Position numbers and translations under genes: made by a program. 51,108 bases of DNA from the NCBI GenBank assembly GCA_003550305.1, contig QKYT01000232.1:76460-127567 (forward strand), given 5' to 3'. Below the pieces are notes generated by a model. The model saw only the letters and a program-made list of their open reading frames with translations. It made no database searches and was not told the DNA's origin. The DNA is from Glomus cerebriforme. Its lineage: Eukaryota; Glomeromycota; Glomeromycetes; Glomerales; Glomeraceae. Of the stretch, positions 1 through 9,979 are shown one piece after another (positions within the stretch are counted from its first letter, which is position 1; the number at the start of each line of letters is the position of its first letter).

Positions 1-1083
1 CTCGTCCCAAAAAAACTAATTCTTCCAAAAAAAACCAATTCCAAACCAATTCCCGACAGGTTTCGAAGTTGTAAAATCCAGTTTCGAAAGCGTGCTAAGC
101 CACCAAAAAAATGTACTGTAATTGTTATGTGCGTCATTGTGCATTACCCGATTTTATCACTATTTACTATAAATTTGATATGCATGTCGATCAATATTAA
201 TTAGTGATATGAGACAAATCCGCGTTGACTTACACAATTTTTGCTTTCCATTTGATAAATCAATTGCTCCAACATAACTAAATTCTTTTGGCTTAGACAT
301 TTTAATTGGATATTTTTAAGTAATGGATGATTTGAAGATAACACTCTGCAATTCAACTAAATGGAATATTTACATTATTAGCAGCATTATATTAAATAAA
401 ATTTCCATAAAAAAAAGAAAAAAATGAAATGGGCAAAAATCCATAAAAATGAAAATCGCGCATATCGCGTTATATTTATGAATGTTATGATGCTTTCATT
501 ATTTTTATCACATTTCAATGTACCGGTAACTCGAGGTGACGAGGAGGTAAATTTTAAAAAATGGAAGCAAACAACTCACAAGTCACAACATTCGGGCTGA
601 TAATAGATTATTAGAATATAAACTTAAAATTTAAATCAACAACTTGTACTGTAACATTAGTCTTCATTTTGGGAATAACTTGAAGATGATTTAATTATCG
701 TTATTTTTTTTATTAAGCTGCAAATTATATTCTATGTCCCGACGGATTTTTACGATCCGCATCCGGATTATCTGACCCGGGTATAAATCCGGATGACGGT
801 TTTCATCATTAAACTGTATTTTATCATTAAGTACCCTCGAAATTAAGCACCTCCAAACTTTTCGTTCAAAATCCTTGCAAAAAGGGTGCTTATTTTCGAT
901 AAGATACAATAAATATGCTTAACTGTAGTACGTCACGAATTACTAACTGATTGCGGCCAGGGACCTTCATTCATGTGCGATGGGACTAAGCGGGCGTAAA
1001 TTATACTACCTAATTCATAATTCTTGTCCGCTTTCTCACTGCTCTTTAATTTCTTTAATTACAGAGTAACTCTGCAAGCAACA
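1..1083. other. AT-rich leader region without a convincing gene
   Basis: No gene is supported here. The only open frame of any size is 72 codons on the minus strand at 691-909, with no recognisable motif. A locally GC-rich, partly self-complementary stretch lies at about 738-800, where ATCCGGATTATC and ATAAATCCGGATG surround a CCCGGG core. This differs sharply from the surrounding AT-rich DNA and looks like part of a repeat. A pyrimidine-rich tract ending in ATTACAG just before 1065 could be the 3' splice site of an intron in the 5' untranslated region of the next gene. Confidence 0.4.
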
Positions 1084-2371
1084 ATGACTACTTGGATTGA
1101 AAATGGTTTAAAAAATCAATATATTCAAAAATATCCATACGATAGGTTTCAAAATATAGAATATAACGGACAAAGTGGTGGAGAAGGGCGATTTAGTCTA
1201 GTTGCGAGTGCTGAATGGTCAGATACAAATAGAAAAGTTGCTTTAAAGAAATTGAAGAATTATGATGTGGATAAATTTGTATCAGAAGTAGCTTATTTTT
1301 TTTATATATTTGCAAAGCGTTTAAATTCACACTTTAGGATGTCGCTCTGATAATTTTTAATTATATTATCTGTTATTATTATTTATTTTTTAAAAATTAG
1401 GTTCGGATGCATTCCACGGGTCACTCGAGTAAAAACATTGTAAGATTTTTGGGTTTGACAAATGGTAAGAAAAATAAAATAAAATAAAAAGGCTTAATTA
1501 TATGCATTGATGGTTAAAATTAAAATTAAATTTTCAGAAAAGGAATCGGTATCATATATAATGGTATTGGAATACGCCGACCGGAACAACTTAAGAACGT
1601 TTTTGCAGAAAGGTAAAAACCTTGGATGGAGTGATAAAGTAAGACTTTCTCTGGATATAGCTAAAGGACTCAGTTATTTACATTTACTTAATATCGCTCA
1701 TCGTGACCTGGTAAGTTAAAATTAATTTCAAAGTAAATTTTATCATAATTCAATGTCTAAATTTTTTCTCCCTCCTTATAAAGCATAGTAATAATGTAGT
1801 AATAAACCAAGTACATGGCTGTAATCAACCTGAATATATAGCAAAGATCACCGACTTTGGCAGCGCAATAAATATGGATGAAGATAATAATGATGTTAAC
1901 GGAGTTATTGGTCAGATTCCATTCACAGATCCTAAATACTTAGATGACCATAAAAATTATAGAAAAGATTTACGATCTGACATTTATAGTTTAGGTGTCA
2001 TGTTCTGGGAAATCTCTTCTTGTAAAGTTCCTTTTGGAAATTTCATGCCAGAATCTCGTGGCGATTTTAGAGATTTATGTTTGGCGTTCGAAATAATAAT
2101 AAGCACATATCGTGAGCGTATAGTGCCTCGTACTCCGCAACAATTTGCTGATCTTTATCAACGCTGCTGGGATGGTGAGCCATCTGAACGACCTAATATT
2201 AAAACCGTTATTGAAGAATTAGATACAATTAGCAATATCATTAGCGTTACATTGTCAAATTCTTTAAATCAAACTAAGACGATAGGTAAGTCTTATTGTT
2301 TAATTGTTTATATATTATTATTTAAAAAAGTCATCAAGATTTAAAAATTTTTACATTTTGTAGGTCAATAA
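1084..2371 (+). CDS. TKL-like protein kinase, five exons, catalytic motifs intact
   Basis: Spliced model: exons 1084-1287, 1401-1464, 1538-1710, 1784-2285 and 2364-2371. All introns are GT..AG and the frame stays open, giving 316 residues. Motifs in order: a glycine-rich loop (GQSGGEGRFSLV, near residue 25-40), the ATP-binding lysine in VALKKL, NIVRFLGLT (strand preceding the hinge), the catalytic loop HRDLHSNN (spanning the intron at 1711-1783), DFG near residue 171, and SDIYSLGVMFWEIS followed by RCWDGEPSERP of the C-lobe. The protein is almost only a kinase domain; ATG 1084 is chosen because it starts right before the N-terminal segment of the domain. It is expected to be a cytosolic Ser/Thr or Tyr kinase of the tyrosine-kinase-like group. 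If the last intron were retained the protein would gain a short hydrophobic tail ending at 2344. Unlike the other kinase-like genes in the window, every catalytic residue is present. The substrate is unknown. Confidence 0.85.
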
Positions 2372-2799
2372 AATCGAACAAACTCTCTCGACAATTTTTC
2401 TTTTTTTATTTACTGTTTAGCATCATCTTTTAAAATCTTATTTATATATTTGTATATCAATAAATAAATACATAAAAACGCCTTTTTATTTACCGTATTA
2501 TTAAAACAAATTATATAAAAACCCTCATCGACATGTAAAAACAAGTAGTTGCGGCCCTTCAAAAAAAAAAAAAAATTTACCCCTATATTTTAATACCTTT
2601 GGTTTCAGAAATTGTTGTTAGTGCAGCAAAGTATTTTATTTATTCTTGCGGAATTTTATATTCGTTACCAATGTTGGAATTATTTAAAATAATATAAAAT
2701 ACAAATTTATTGTTATTTTTTTATCAAAATAAATTTAATAAGAATACCTATAAAAATATATATATATACTCAAAATAAATTCTTACCCCTTGTATCAGA
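2372..2799. other. Convergent intergenic spacer
   Basis: AT-rich spacer between the 3' ends of two convergent kinase genes. It contains an A13 run near 2562 and a TA repeat near 2757-2768. No open frame or RNA gene is visible. Confidence 0.6.
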
Positions 2800-5158
2800 T
2801 TATTTCATATTTGAAAGTTGATTATAAACATCTTTAATTGTTGGCCTAGAATCACTATTTACATCCCAACACTTTGTATAAAGATTTTTATATTCAACAG
2901 AAATTCCCGGAATATCAGCTTCTTTAACACCACCTGTTATATTTTTAACTAACTCTCTAATACCATTTTCTTGATGTGGTACTTTTTCGCTCATAATTTC
3001 CCATAAAAGAGTTCCTAAGCTATAAATATCTACGGACTTAGCTTTTACATAATCACTAGGTCCCTTAATAAATACATTTGGATCTACGTATCCAATAATA
3101 TCGAAAATTTCTGTGTTAACATATAAATTATTATTCTTGAAATCATTACTCTCAATATATAAATCTTCATTATTGAAATCTTCTTTTCCAAATGGTAAAG
3201 GTAAATTTGAAATTTTAGCAATTCCATTAAATATAAGAATATTTTTTGGATTCTATAAGAGATAAAAAAATAAAAAATAAAAAAATAAGAATATATGTAA
3301 ATCGATTTTACTAAAATCAAATCATATTACTTACTAAATTTTCGTGAATGATACCGTTATCATGTAAGACCATAATACCGCTTGCGATATCTTTTGCAAT
3401 TTCTATCTTTTTATCAAAGGGTAATTTTATTTTTCTGTTTTTTATATAATTTCTTAAGTCACCATCAGTAGCAAATGGAATTACAAAAAACAGTTTGTTA
3501 TCGCCTACAAAATAGTTTATAATTAATAATTTATAAATTCAAATTATCAAATCATTAAAAATAATTTTAAATTTATACCTTTATGTTTAATGCCAAGTCC
3601 CAAAAATTCAACAATGTTCCGATGCGTATATATATGATCCCACTCACTTAACTAAAGTATATAATTAATAATAACCTTTAAACAATAATCGATGTATTAT
3701 TACTTGTTTACTTACTTTTTCTTGTAATACTTTTGATAATAATGAAATCTTGCTCTTATTATTAATTTGTATAGTCTTAATTGCAACTTTTGTTGATGGT
3801 AACATCGTTGCGTAGCTGATCCTTCCGACACCTTCAGGAATTATTTCGTTACTAATTTGATCAAATTCAATAATTTTGATAGATGATATTCCTTGATTGA
3901 CTTTAGGGACATAAGGTTTAAGACCGTCTATTAAAACCATTTGATAATTTGAACAGCGTTTCATTTCGTCTTGTTCTTCTTTTGACATGTTACTTTTATA
4001 ATAATTATTTAAAATATCTCTAATATCATTTTGAACATCTTCTAAACTTGGTCGTTTTGATCGATCACCATTCCAGCATCTTTCCATTATTTCTGAATAA
4101 CGTTTGGGGGTCCCCCTCATAATTTCTGGTCTCGATCCATTTACAATTCTTACACATAATTCTGGAGAATATTGATAATTTTCAAATGGTCGATATCCTG
4201 TTGATACCTCCCACATAATCATTGCAAAACTATAAATATCCGAACTTTGGGTCATTTGTTCCTTTTGTTCTTGCAACATTTCTGGAGCAACATATGGTAA
4301 AATTCCATAACATTTATTTGATGGATTTTTAACTGGCCTACAATTACTAAAATCAGAAATTAACCAAATTTCACGACTATTTGAGTATCTTATGATCCCA
4401 GAATTTAAGTCTCCATGGATTAGTTGATTTTTATGAACAGCTCCTAATGAATCCAATACATTAAGAAGTATTCTATATTTTTGAACCCAAGTAAGTGAAT
4501 TTAAATTTTCTTGTAAATATTTTTTTAAACTCTTTTCTATATTTTCCGTAACAATTATGTAATTGTTGCTATCATCTTTTGTTAGTCCATAACTACGTAC
4601 AACCGGCGAAAGAGGTTTAGATAACGATAAATGCGCATTAATCTCCTGAAGCCATTGTTTTTTATCCGAATTATTTTTGTTGTTCACATGCTTTAAAGTT
4701 ACAGCATGTGGACCAAATCTATTTAACTCATGCAGATCAAAATTCCAACTTGTGTATCTTCCTTCCGCCCATATTGCTTTTATTTTAAAATAAGAACCCC
4801 CTTCAGATATATACTGAATATCTTGTAAATTATTATACGGGATCCATTCTAAAATAAAGTCTGTTCTAACAAAACTTGTTTGAAATTCTAGAATCCACTT
4901 ATCAATTTCATCGTTTTCAGAACTCCATTTAGAATATTCATTTTCTAAGTATTTCCTTATACAAAACTCGCAAGATTTTAAATTGAAGCACAAGTTCTGA
5001 CATTTCTCACAACGTCTTTCTTTTACGATAGTTCTTAAGAGTTCGTTGGCTTTTCTAATATTTTCGGCCTTTTCTACATCACTTAAAGTATCATCCTTTT
5101 TGATAGTATAAATCCAATTTTGCGTTGCAAGCTCTAAACTTTCGATAGAAGAATCCAT
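2800..5158 (-). CDS. Tandem double pseudokinase with N-terminal cysteine motif, four exons
   Basis: Exons on the minus strand are 5158-3716, 3651-3579, 3504-3335 and 3252-2800, all with GT..AG introns, giving 712 residues. The N-terminus has two cysteine pairs (CEKC near residue 50 and CEFC near 64), probably a small zinc-binding element, then the segment LEWIPYNNLQDIQYISEGG that leads into kinase domain 1. Domain 1 has lysine in VTLKHV (about residue 152), HGDLNSG where HRDLxxxN is expected (about 246), and DFS in place of DFG (about 270). Its C-lobe is normal (APEM, SDIYSFAMIMWEVS, RCWNGDRSKRPS). Domain 2 starts near residue 425 (IPEGVGRISYA, VAIKTI), continues HRNIVEFLGLG, then has HENLNPKNIL instead of HRDLxxxN and ISNLP instead of DFG, and ends KCWDVNSDSRPT. 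Both domains therefore lack canonical catalytic or metal-binding residues. A scaffold or allosteric role is likely, as in JAK-type tandem kinases, although in JAKs only one domain is a pseudokinase. Confidence 0.85.
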
Positions 5159-6100
5159 TGTAAAGTTAAAATTCTTTAATGTGCCAAAGGGTTACGGAAT
5201 TCTTAAATGTAATTATTTTTGTTGCACGATTTTTGCATGTGACGATTAAATTATTAGTCACGTGTATCACCTTACTTTCTTATTATACAATACAAGATAG
5301 CTGATTAATGCGGTGACATTATCAAATTTGTTATAAACAAGTTTTTAATATGTTGTGATTGCAGAAAGGCGTTTTAATTAATTTGGTTAATCAGAGGTCT
5401 TATGATTAGTTGTACATTATCTATGATAATCAGTTGTTTTTTAGAATAATAATGCCTAAAACAGTATGATAAATTTGACAGATAACGTTCAAATCCGATG
5501 TTAAAATTTTACGCCAGAGTTATATATTTAAGAATATCACTACTAGTCTCCGAAATATACTATTCTAATTTTAAAGACAATGTGATTTAAGCTATTCTTA
5601 AAATAGGCATAATTAAAGGTATTAGAACGAAAAGTTAGCGTGAAACCGGTACAAAAAGCTTCTAATACTTTATAACAATGTTTTGGAGTATTGTAAATAA
5701 TTAGGTTTAAAATTTAGTCTAACACCAGGCTAAAAATTTTCTTGACAAATTCCAAGAATATCCAAGAATAAAAGGTATGATATTAAAACACTTTATCAAA
5801 AATTTATAAATTCCAGTAATTAATCAAAGAATTTTATATTGTCCTGACGCTTCGGGTACCCCTTTATATTATAAAATAATATGTTAATAATATATATACT
5901 GTAAAATGATAATCACAAATATGAATGGATAAGTACAAATAATTTAAAAATGTAAAAGAAAAAAATAAAGTTCAAAAGGGAAAAAAAAGAAGAATGATAA
6001 ATATCTGCTGAATTGCGTCATAGGTCGTGCAATAGCTTGTACAATATTTTGTTATATTTCGATAACTTGAGAATGTAATAAGGGAAAAATATTATGTTTT
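5159..6100. other. AT-rich intergenic region
   Basis: Holds the presumed promoter of the double-pseudokinase gene (minus strand, upstream of 5158) and the 3' side of the decayed kinase copy. No open frame, RNA gene or clear repeat is visible. Confidence 0.5.
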
Positions 6101-7550
6101 TCATATAATTCTTGTAACTATTAAAAAATTGTTGAATTCTTGGACGTAATGATGGTTCTTGTACCCAGATAAGTTTAATAATCGTGAATCCAACGTTTCT
6201 CTACGATAAGACATGTTCTAGTATTTCTGTAAATTTTTTATAAAATCAAATTCCCAAAGAAGCATACCAAAACTGAAAAATTTCACATTGGATAGTATAT
6301 TAATTAATTTTATTTTATTTTTATTATTTGAATTTCGAAGCATTCTAATTTCTCAGGACTCAGGAGCCATCCAATATTAATATCATTAAAATCATCAGTA
6401 GGTTGAGTGGCAACGTTAAATTCACGAGTAAGCCTGAAATTTGAAATTTTAGGCTACATGTTTTCTGTGGTCAAGATATTTTCGCACCTTAAATTATGAT
6501 GGAAAATATTCACTATGCAAGAAAGCCAAGCCACGGCAGATATCTCTTGCAATCGAAATTTTTGCCTCTCATCTAATATTATTATATTTACACGTTCCGC
6601 CCACTCAAATACTATCACGTTTTTCCCAGATATTTCTGATAGACCATAAAATTGAATATGTGGACATATATTTAACTTCTCTAAAATAGCAAGTTGCTTT
6701 TGAATGTTGCTCATAGATATAGGTTTACAAGTAACATCCATTGCTTGATAAACTTTTTTCTGAACTATCACTCTGTTTTAATACATTCACGTGTAACATG
6801 TTTTGACGCGTCTTTCAATTCGTCTCTAATGTTAAATTTGTGTCATTTACTTGTTCGTTAAGTAATAAAATATTATTGATTTCTTCGTTGAGCTGATTAA
6901 AATCAAGTGATTTACTTTTGTCCCTGTATTTTAAGATTTTATTATTTTGTTCGATGATTTTATATTCTGTCTTTCAACATTATTTATTTTGAAAATGATT
7001 TCTTGATTTTGAATTTAGATTTCATTCATATTGGTGATAACTTCTTATCAATAGACGTGATACCGCCCTCAACGTTATCCAAAAACTTTTTTCATTTCAA
7101 TCATATCTAAATTTAAACATTCAAATATTTATTCATTTGTTCATTTGTAGTAAACTGGTAATAGATATTGCCAAATTCAAACCATTTGTACAAATATCAA
7201 ATTCATTAAAAATCTTTTATTTTTCCACTTGTATAAAATTTTTTAAATTTTGATTGAGAAATATCATTACAATTTACAAAAATCTCGAATAATTTCTAAC
7301 CAATTTTTCAAATGATTTATAATAATCTTGACTAGGAAATTTATCAATATTCTCTTCTTTTTCTCTCATCAATCCTTTAATAGCAACTTCCGCAAATCTC
7401 GATTCGATTAACCAATACTCCACGGTTTTTTTTATATTGAGCATTTTCATAAACATCTGCTACTTCTTTTATTAAAGCGATATTATGGGATACAAAATGT
7501 ACGATAGTTACAAATGTATCGTTTACATATTCATTAACTTTTGATGCCGT
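6101..7550 (-). pseudogene. Decayed copy of the helical-pseudokinase-Sel1 gene family
   Basis: Read on the minus strand from about 7550, the sequence follows the two intact paralogues: a VNRIE-like helical segment, KSFEKLVRNY, then MIVQKKVYQAMDVTCKPI, AILEKLNICPHIQFYGLSEI, EWAE and HHNLRCENIL, and an ISNFR stretch where DFG would be. The frame is broken by several indels and stops; for example the helical region, the hinge after EWAE and the C-lobe lie in different frames. Similarity ends near 6101 in the C-lobe at the LRPxIQQFFN-like segment, so the Sel1 tail is missing. The longest open piece (6454-6771) is only 105 codons. It lies in the same orientation as the intact gene at 9980-12139, consistent with a tandem duplication that decayed. 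Confidence 0.8.
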
Positions 7551-9979
7551 CTGATATTGTGAAACTTGTGACGATTAATCCTTCGCACATTCTGATTGGT
7601 TTATCCATGATCTATTTTTTATTTATAAGAAAATTTTTTTTTGCTCATGTGGTCATTTCGTTTTATAAATCTTTTTTTTTTTCATTTATGAATTTGCAAA
7701 TTTGGAAAGTAAAAAATCACCACATATTGTGCGATGAAAACTTTTTATTTAGTTTCACCAAAGTTTTAAATAATTTCTTCACAAATGAATTTCAAAAAAG
7801 TAAATTGTATAATATAATTGAGGCATATAAATTTATAATTAAATATTGATATTGAAATTTCCTTTAATAGTATTTTTATTTTGACTCATTCAAATTTCTA
7901 GAAAGGTCGATACAAAATATTTTTTTTAATGTAACAAAAAGGAAATTGATACCAATATTGTCTTACACATCCTTTTTAATCGATGCATATATATAATTGT
8001 ATCTTATTGAATGGGGACGTTAAAATATCCGTTCATTAAATTAATAAGCATTGTTTCACTATGCTTACTAAATGCATTTTTTGTAACGTCTGTGATGGAA
8101 CACTAAATTCTCACATGAAACCATTACATAATAGATAAATATGTGCCCACTTTCTTTGACCATACACTAAAAAAACAGGCAGGTGTGACATGAAGAGGCA
8201 ATTAACTAATGCAGTACTAATGCGCGAAAGGTCCTAACTTGTGGCGCAGCTATGACCAATTTCATCTACGGTTTAATTTATAATTTACGTAAAAAGTTTT
8301 ACTTTCAGCTAATTCTTGAAATTGTTTATATTGCAACAAAATGCTTGATGCAAACAAAGGGAGGGATGGACTAGCGGAAATATTGATACTGATAATTTTA
8401 TTAAAGACAACTATGTATAAGACAAAGAAATGAACAAAATTTAAAAAAAATATTTTGTTTATTAAAAAAAATATATATACAGTATATTCTTTAGTACATT
8501 TAATAAAATAAAATTAATTAAAAGAAATGCTTACTGTTTGTTCCCAAGATCACTTTCCTACCACAAAATTTTCACATACGTCAATTTGTCTCCCATTTTC
8601 TACTGTGTCGGCAAAAATCACGTAGGGGAAATAATTTTTTTTTTCGATTTAAAGTAAAAATTTCTTTCGATAAAACAAACTCCGAATTAGCGTTTCGAGT
8701 TGACAACCACATGTTCATGCGGTAATTTTAAACTTACCCAGCATTAATTATCTGAGTTTTTTTTTACTCGGCTGGGAAAATGGTAGCCGAATAGATTTGC
8801 CGGATCACACGTGACTCGGATTTCCATTAGTTTGTGATAAACGGTTTTTAGTGGCATAATATTATCATTCATTTTTTCCAATGATCTAGATTTGTATGAA
8901 CATTTTTTAACCAGAAATGTGCCGTCTCGGTTTGTTACACGGTTCTTCTAACAAATTTATTAAACCTAGAAAACCTAGAAGATTAAAAATACATTTATTT
9001 GCATATAAATCTATTTTTTTTAAGCAAGAAATTTTTATTTTATCTTGGCAGTATAAACATTTTTTTAAACCACTTTTTTTTCATTTAGAAATTCTTCATA
9101 GATTTAAGAACATGACATCCTTTACAGGTTCTGCTTTGTTTGCTTGACATTAGTTAAATAAGAAGGATAATCTGAATTGTGAGGAAAATGATTTGATTTA
9201 ATTATTTAATAGAATCGGAGATCGGCAAATCTATCCGGTTACCATTTTTTTAAACACATGATTGAGTTTGCCTTAAATTTTCCGATTTAATAGAAATGCG
9301 CCACAAAAATCATGTACGAGGTCAGTCTTACATAAAATTTAATTTTTTTCATAATTGGTCAAACATGTTCAACTCTATTTCCGGATAAAACAATCCAAAT
9401 GGGAAAAATCTCTGATCTTTAATTTATTAAATTCTTTTATTCCACGAAATCACTGGCAAAAAAATTCTCTATTACTTTATTAAATAAATCTTAATACTTT
9501 TACAGTTTACATAATGATAAAATTAATATCTTTATCTCCCTTTATGTGTATTGCAACAAAATATGAATGGACTACGCATTGCAAGATATAATCATTCAAT
9601 GACTTTGCGTCATTTAGAGATTGGAACTGATCACAATTAAATTTGCTAATTTTAAAAAATTTTCAAAAATATAACTCTGTATTTTTCGATCATATCAAAT
9701 GCAACAAGTAACAACCGGTTATATTGTTGCGTCATAAAACAATTGCTTTTAACATGTATAAATCTTAAAAAAAGAATAGTTGTCTTGCGTTTGTTTTGAC
9801 CAATATGCTTTCTTTAAATAGTAGTTACAGCATTTATTTTATTACATTCAAATAACAATTGTCGTGACTTAGAATCGAAAATTATTAATGTTAAGAATAT
9901 ATCAAAAAAATTTGCATTTATTTGAAATAATATTTAAGATAAATACACCACAATATAACCTATAACTACAATATATTAC
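7551..9979. other. AT-rich spacer with dispersed repeats
   Basis: Long non-coding stretch between the decayed and the intact kinase-Sel1 copies. It contains a GTGGCGCAG word at 8241-8249, an inverted repeat at 8780-9250 (listed separately) and a segment near 9716-9770 that recurs in diverged form near 23405-23475 (both have TTGCG/CTGCG-TC-TAAAACAATTG followed downstream by CATGTATAAAT). Short open frames here, such as 7541-7849 and 8917-9147, are rich in Phe/Ile/Lys and show no family motif. Confidence 0.5.
8780..9250. repeat. Inverted repeat, arms about 28 bp, possible TIR element
   Basis: The left arm near 8780-8807 reads AATGGTAGCCGAATAGATTTG then CCGGATC. The reverse complement of about 9211-9247 reads AATGGTAACCGGATAGATTTG then CCGATC, so the arms match with about three differences. 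The roughly 400 bp between them show no convincing gene. This looks like a small non-autonomous terminal-inverted-repeat element, but a target duplication could not be identified. Confidence 0.5.

Noticed and set aside
691..909. 72-codon open frame on the minus strand
   Set aside because: No domain, no splice partners, and it overlaps a partly palindromic GC-rich repeat.
7541..7849. 102-codon open frame on the plus strand
   Set aside because: Phe/Ile/Lys-rich translation of AT-rich DNA; its start lies inside the decayed kinase-Sel1 copy on the other strand.
8917..9147. 76-codon open frame inside the inverted repeat
   Set aside because: Low-complexity Phe/Lys/Arg composition and no motif; likely chance translation of a transposon interior.
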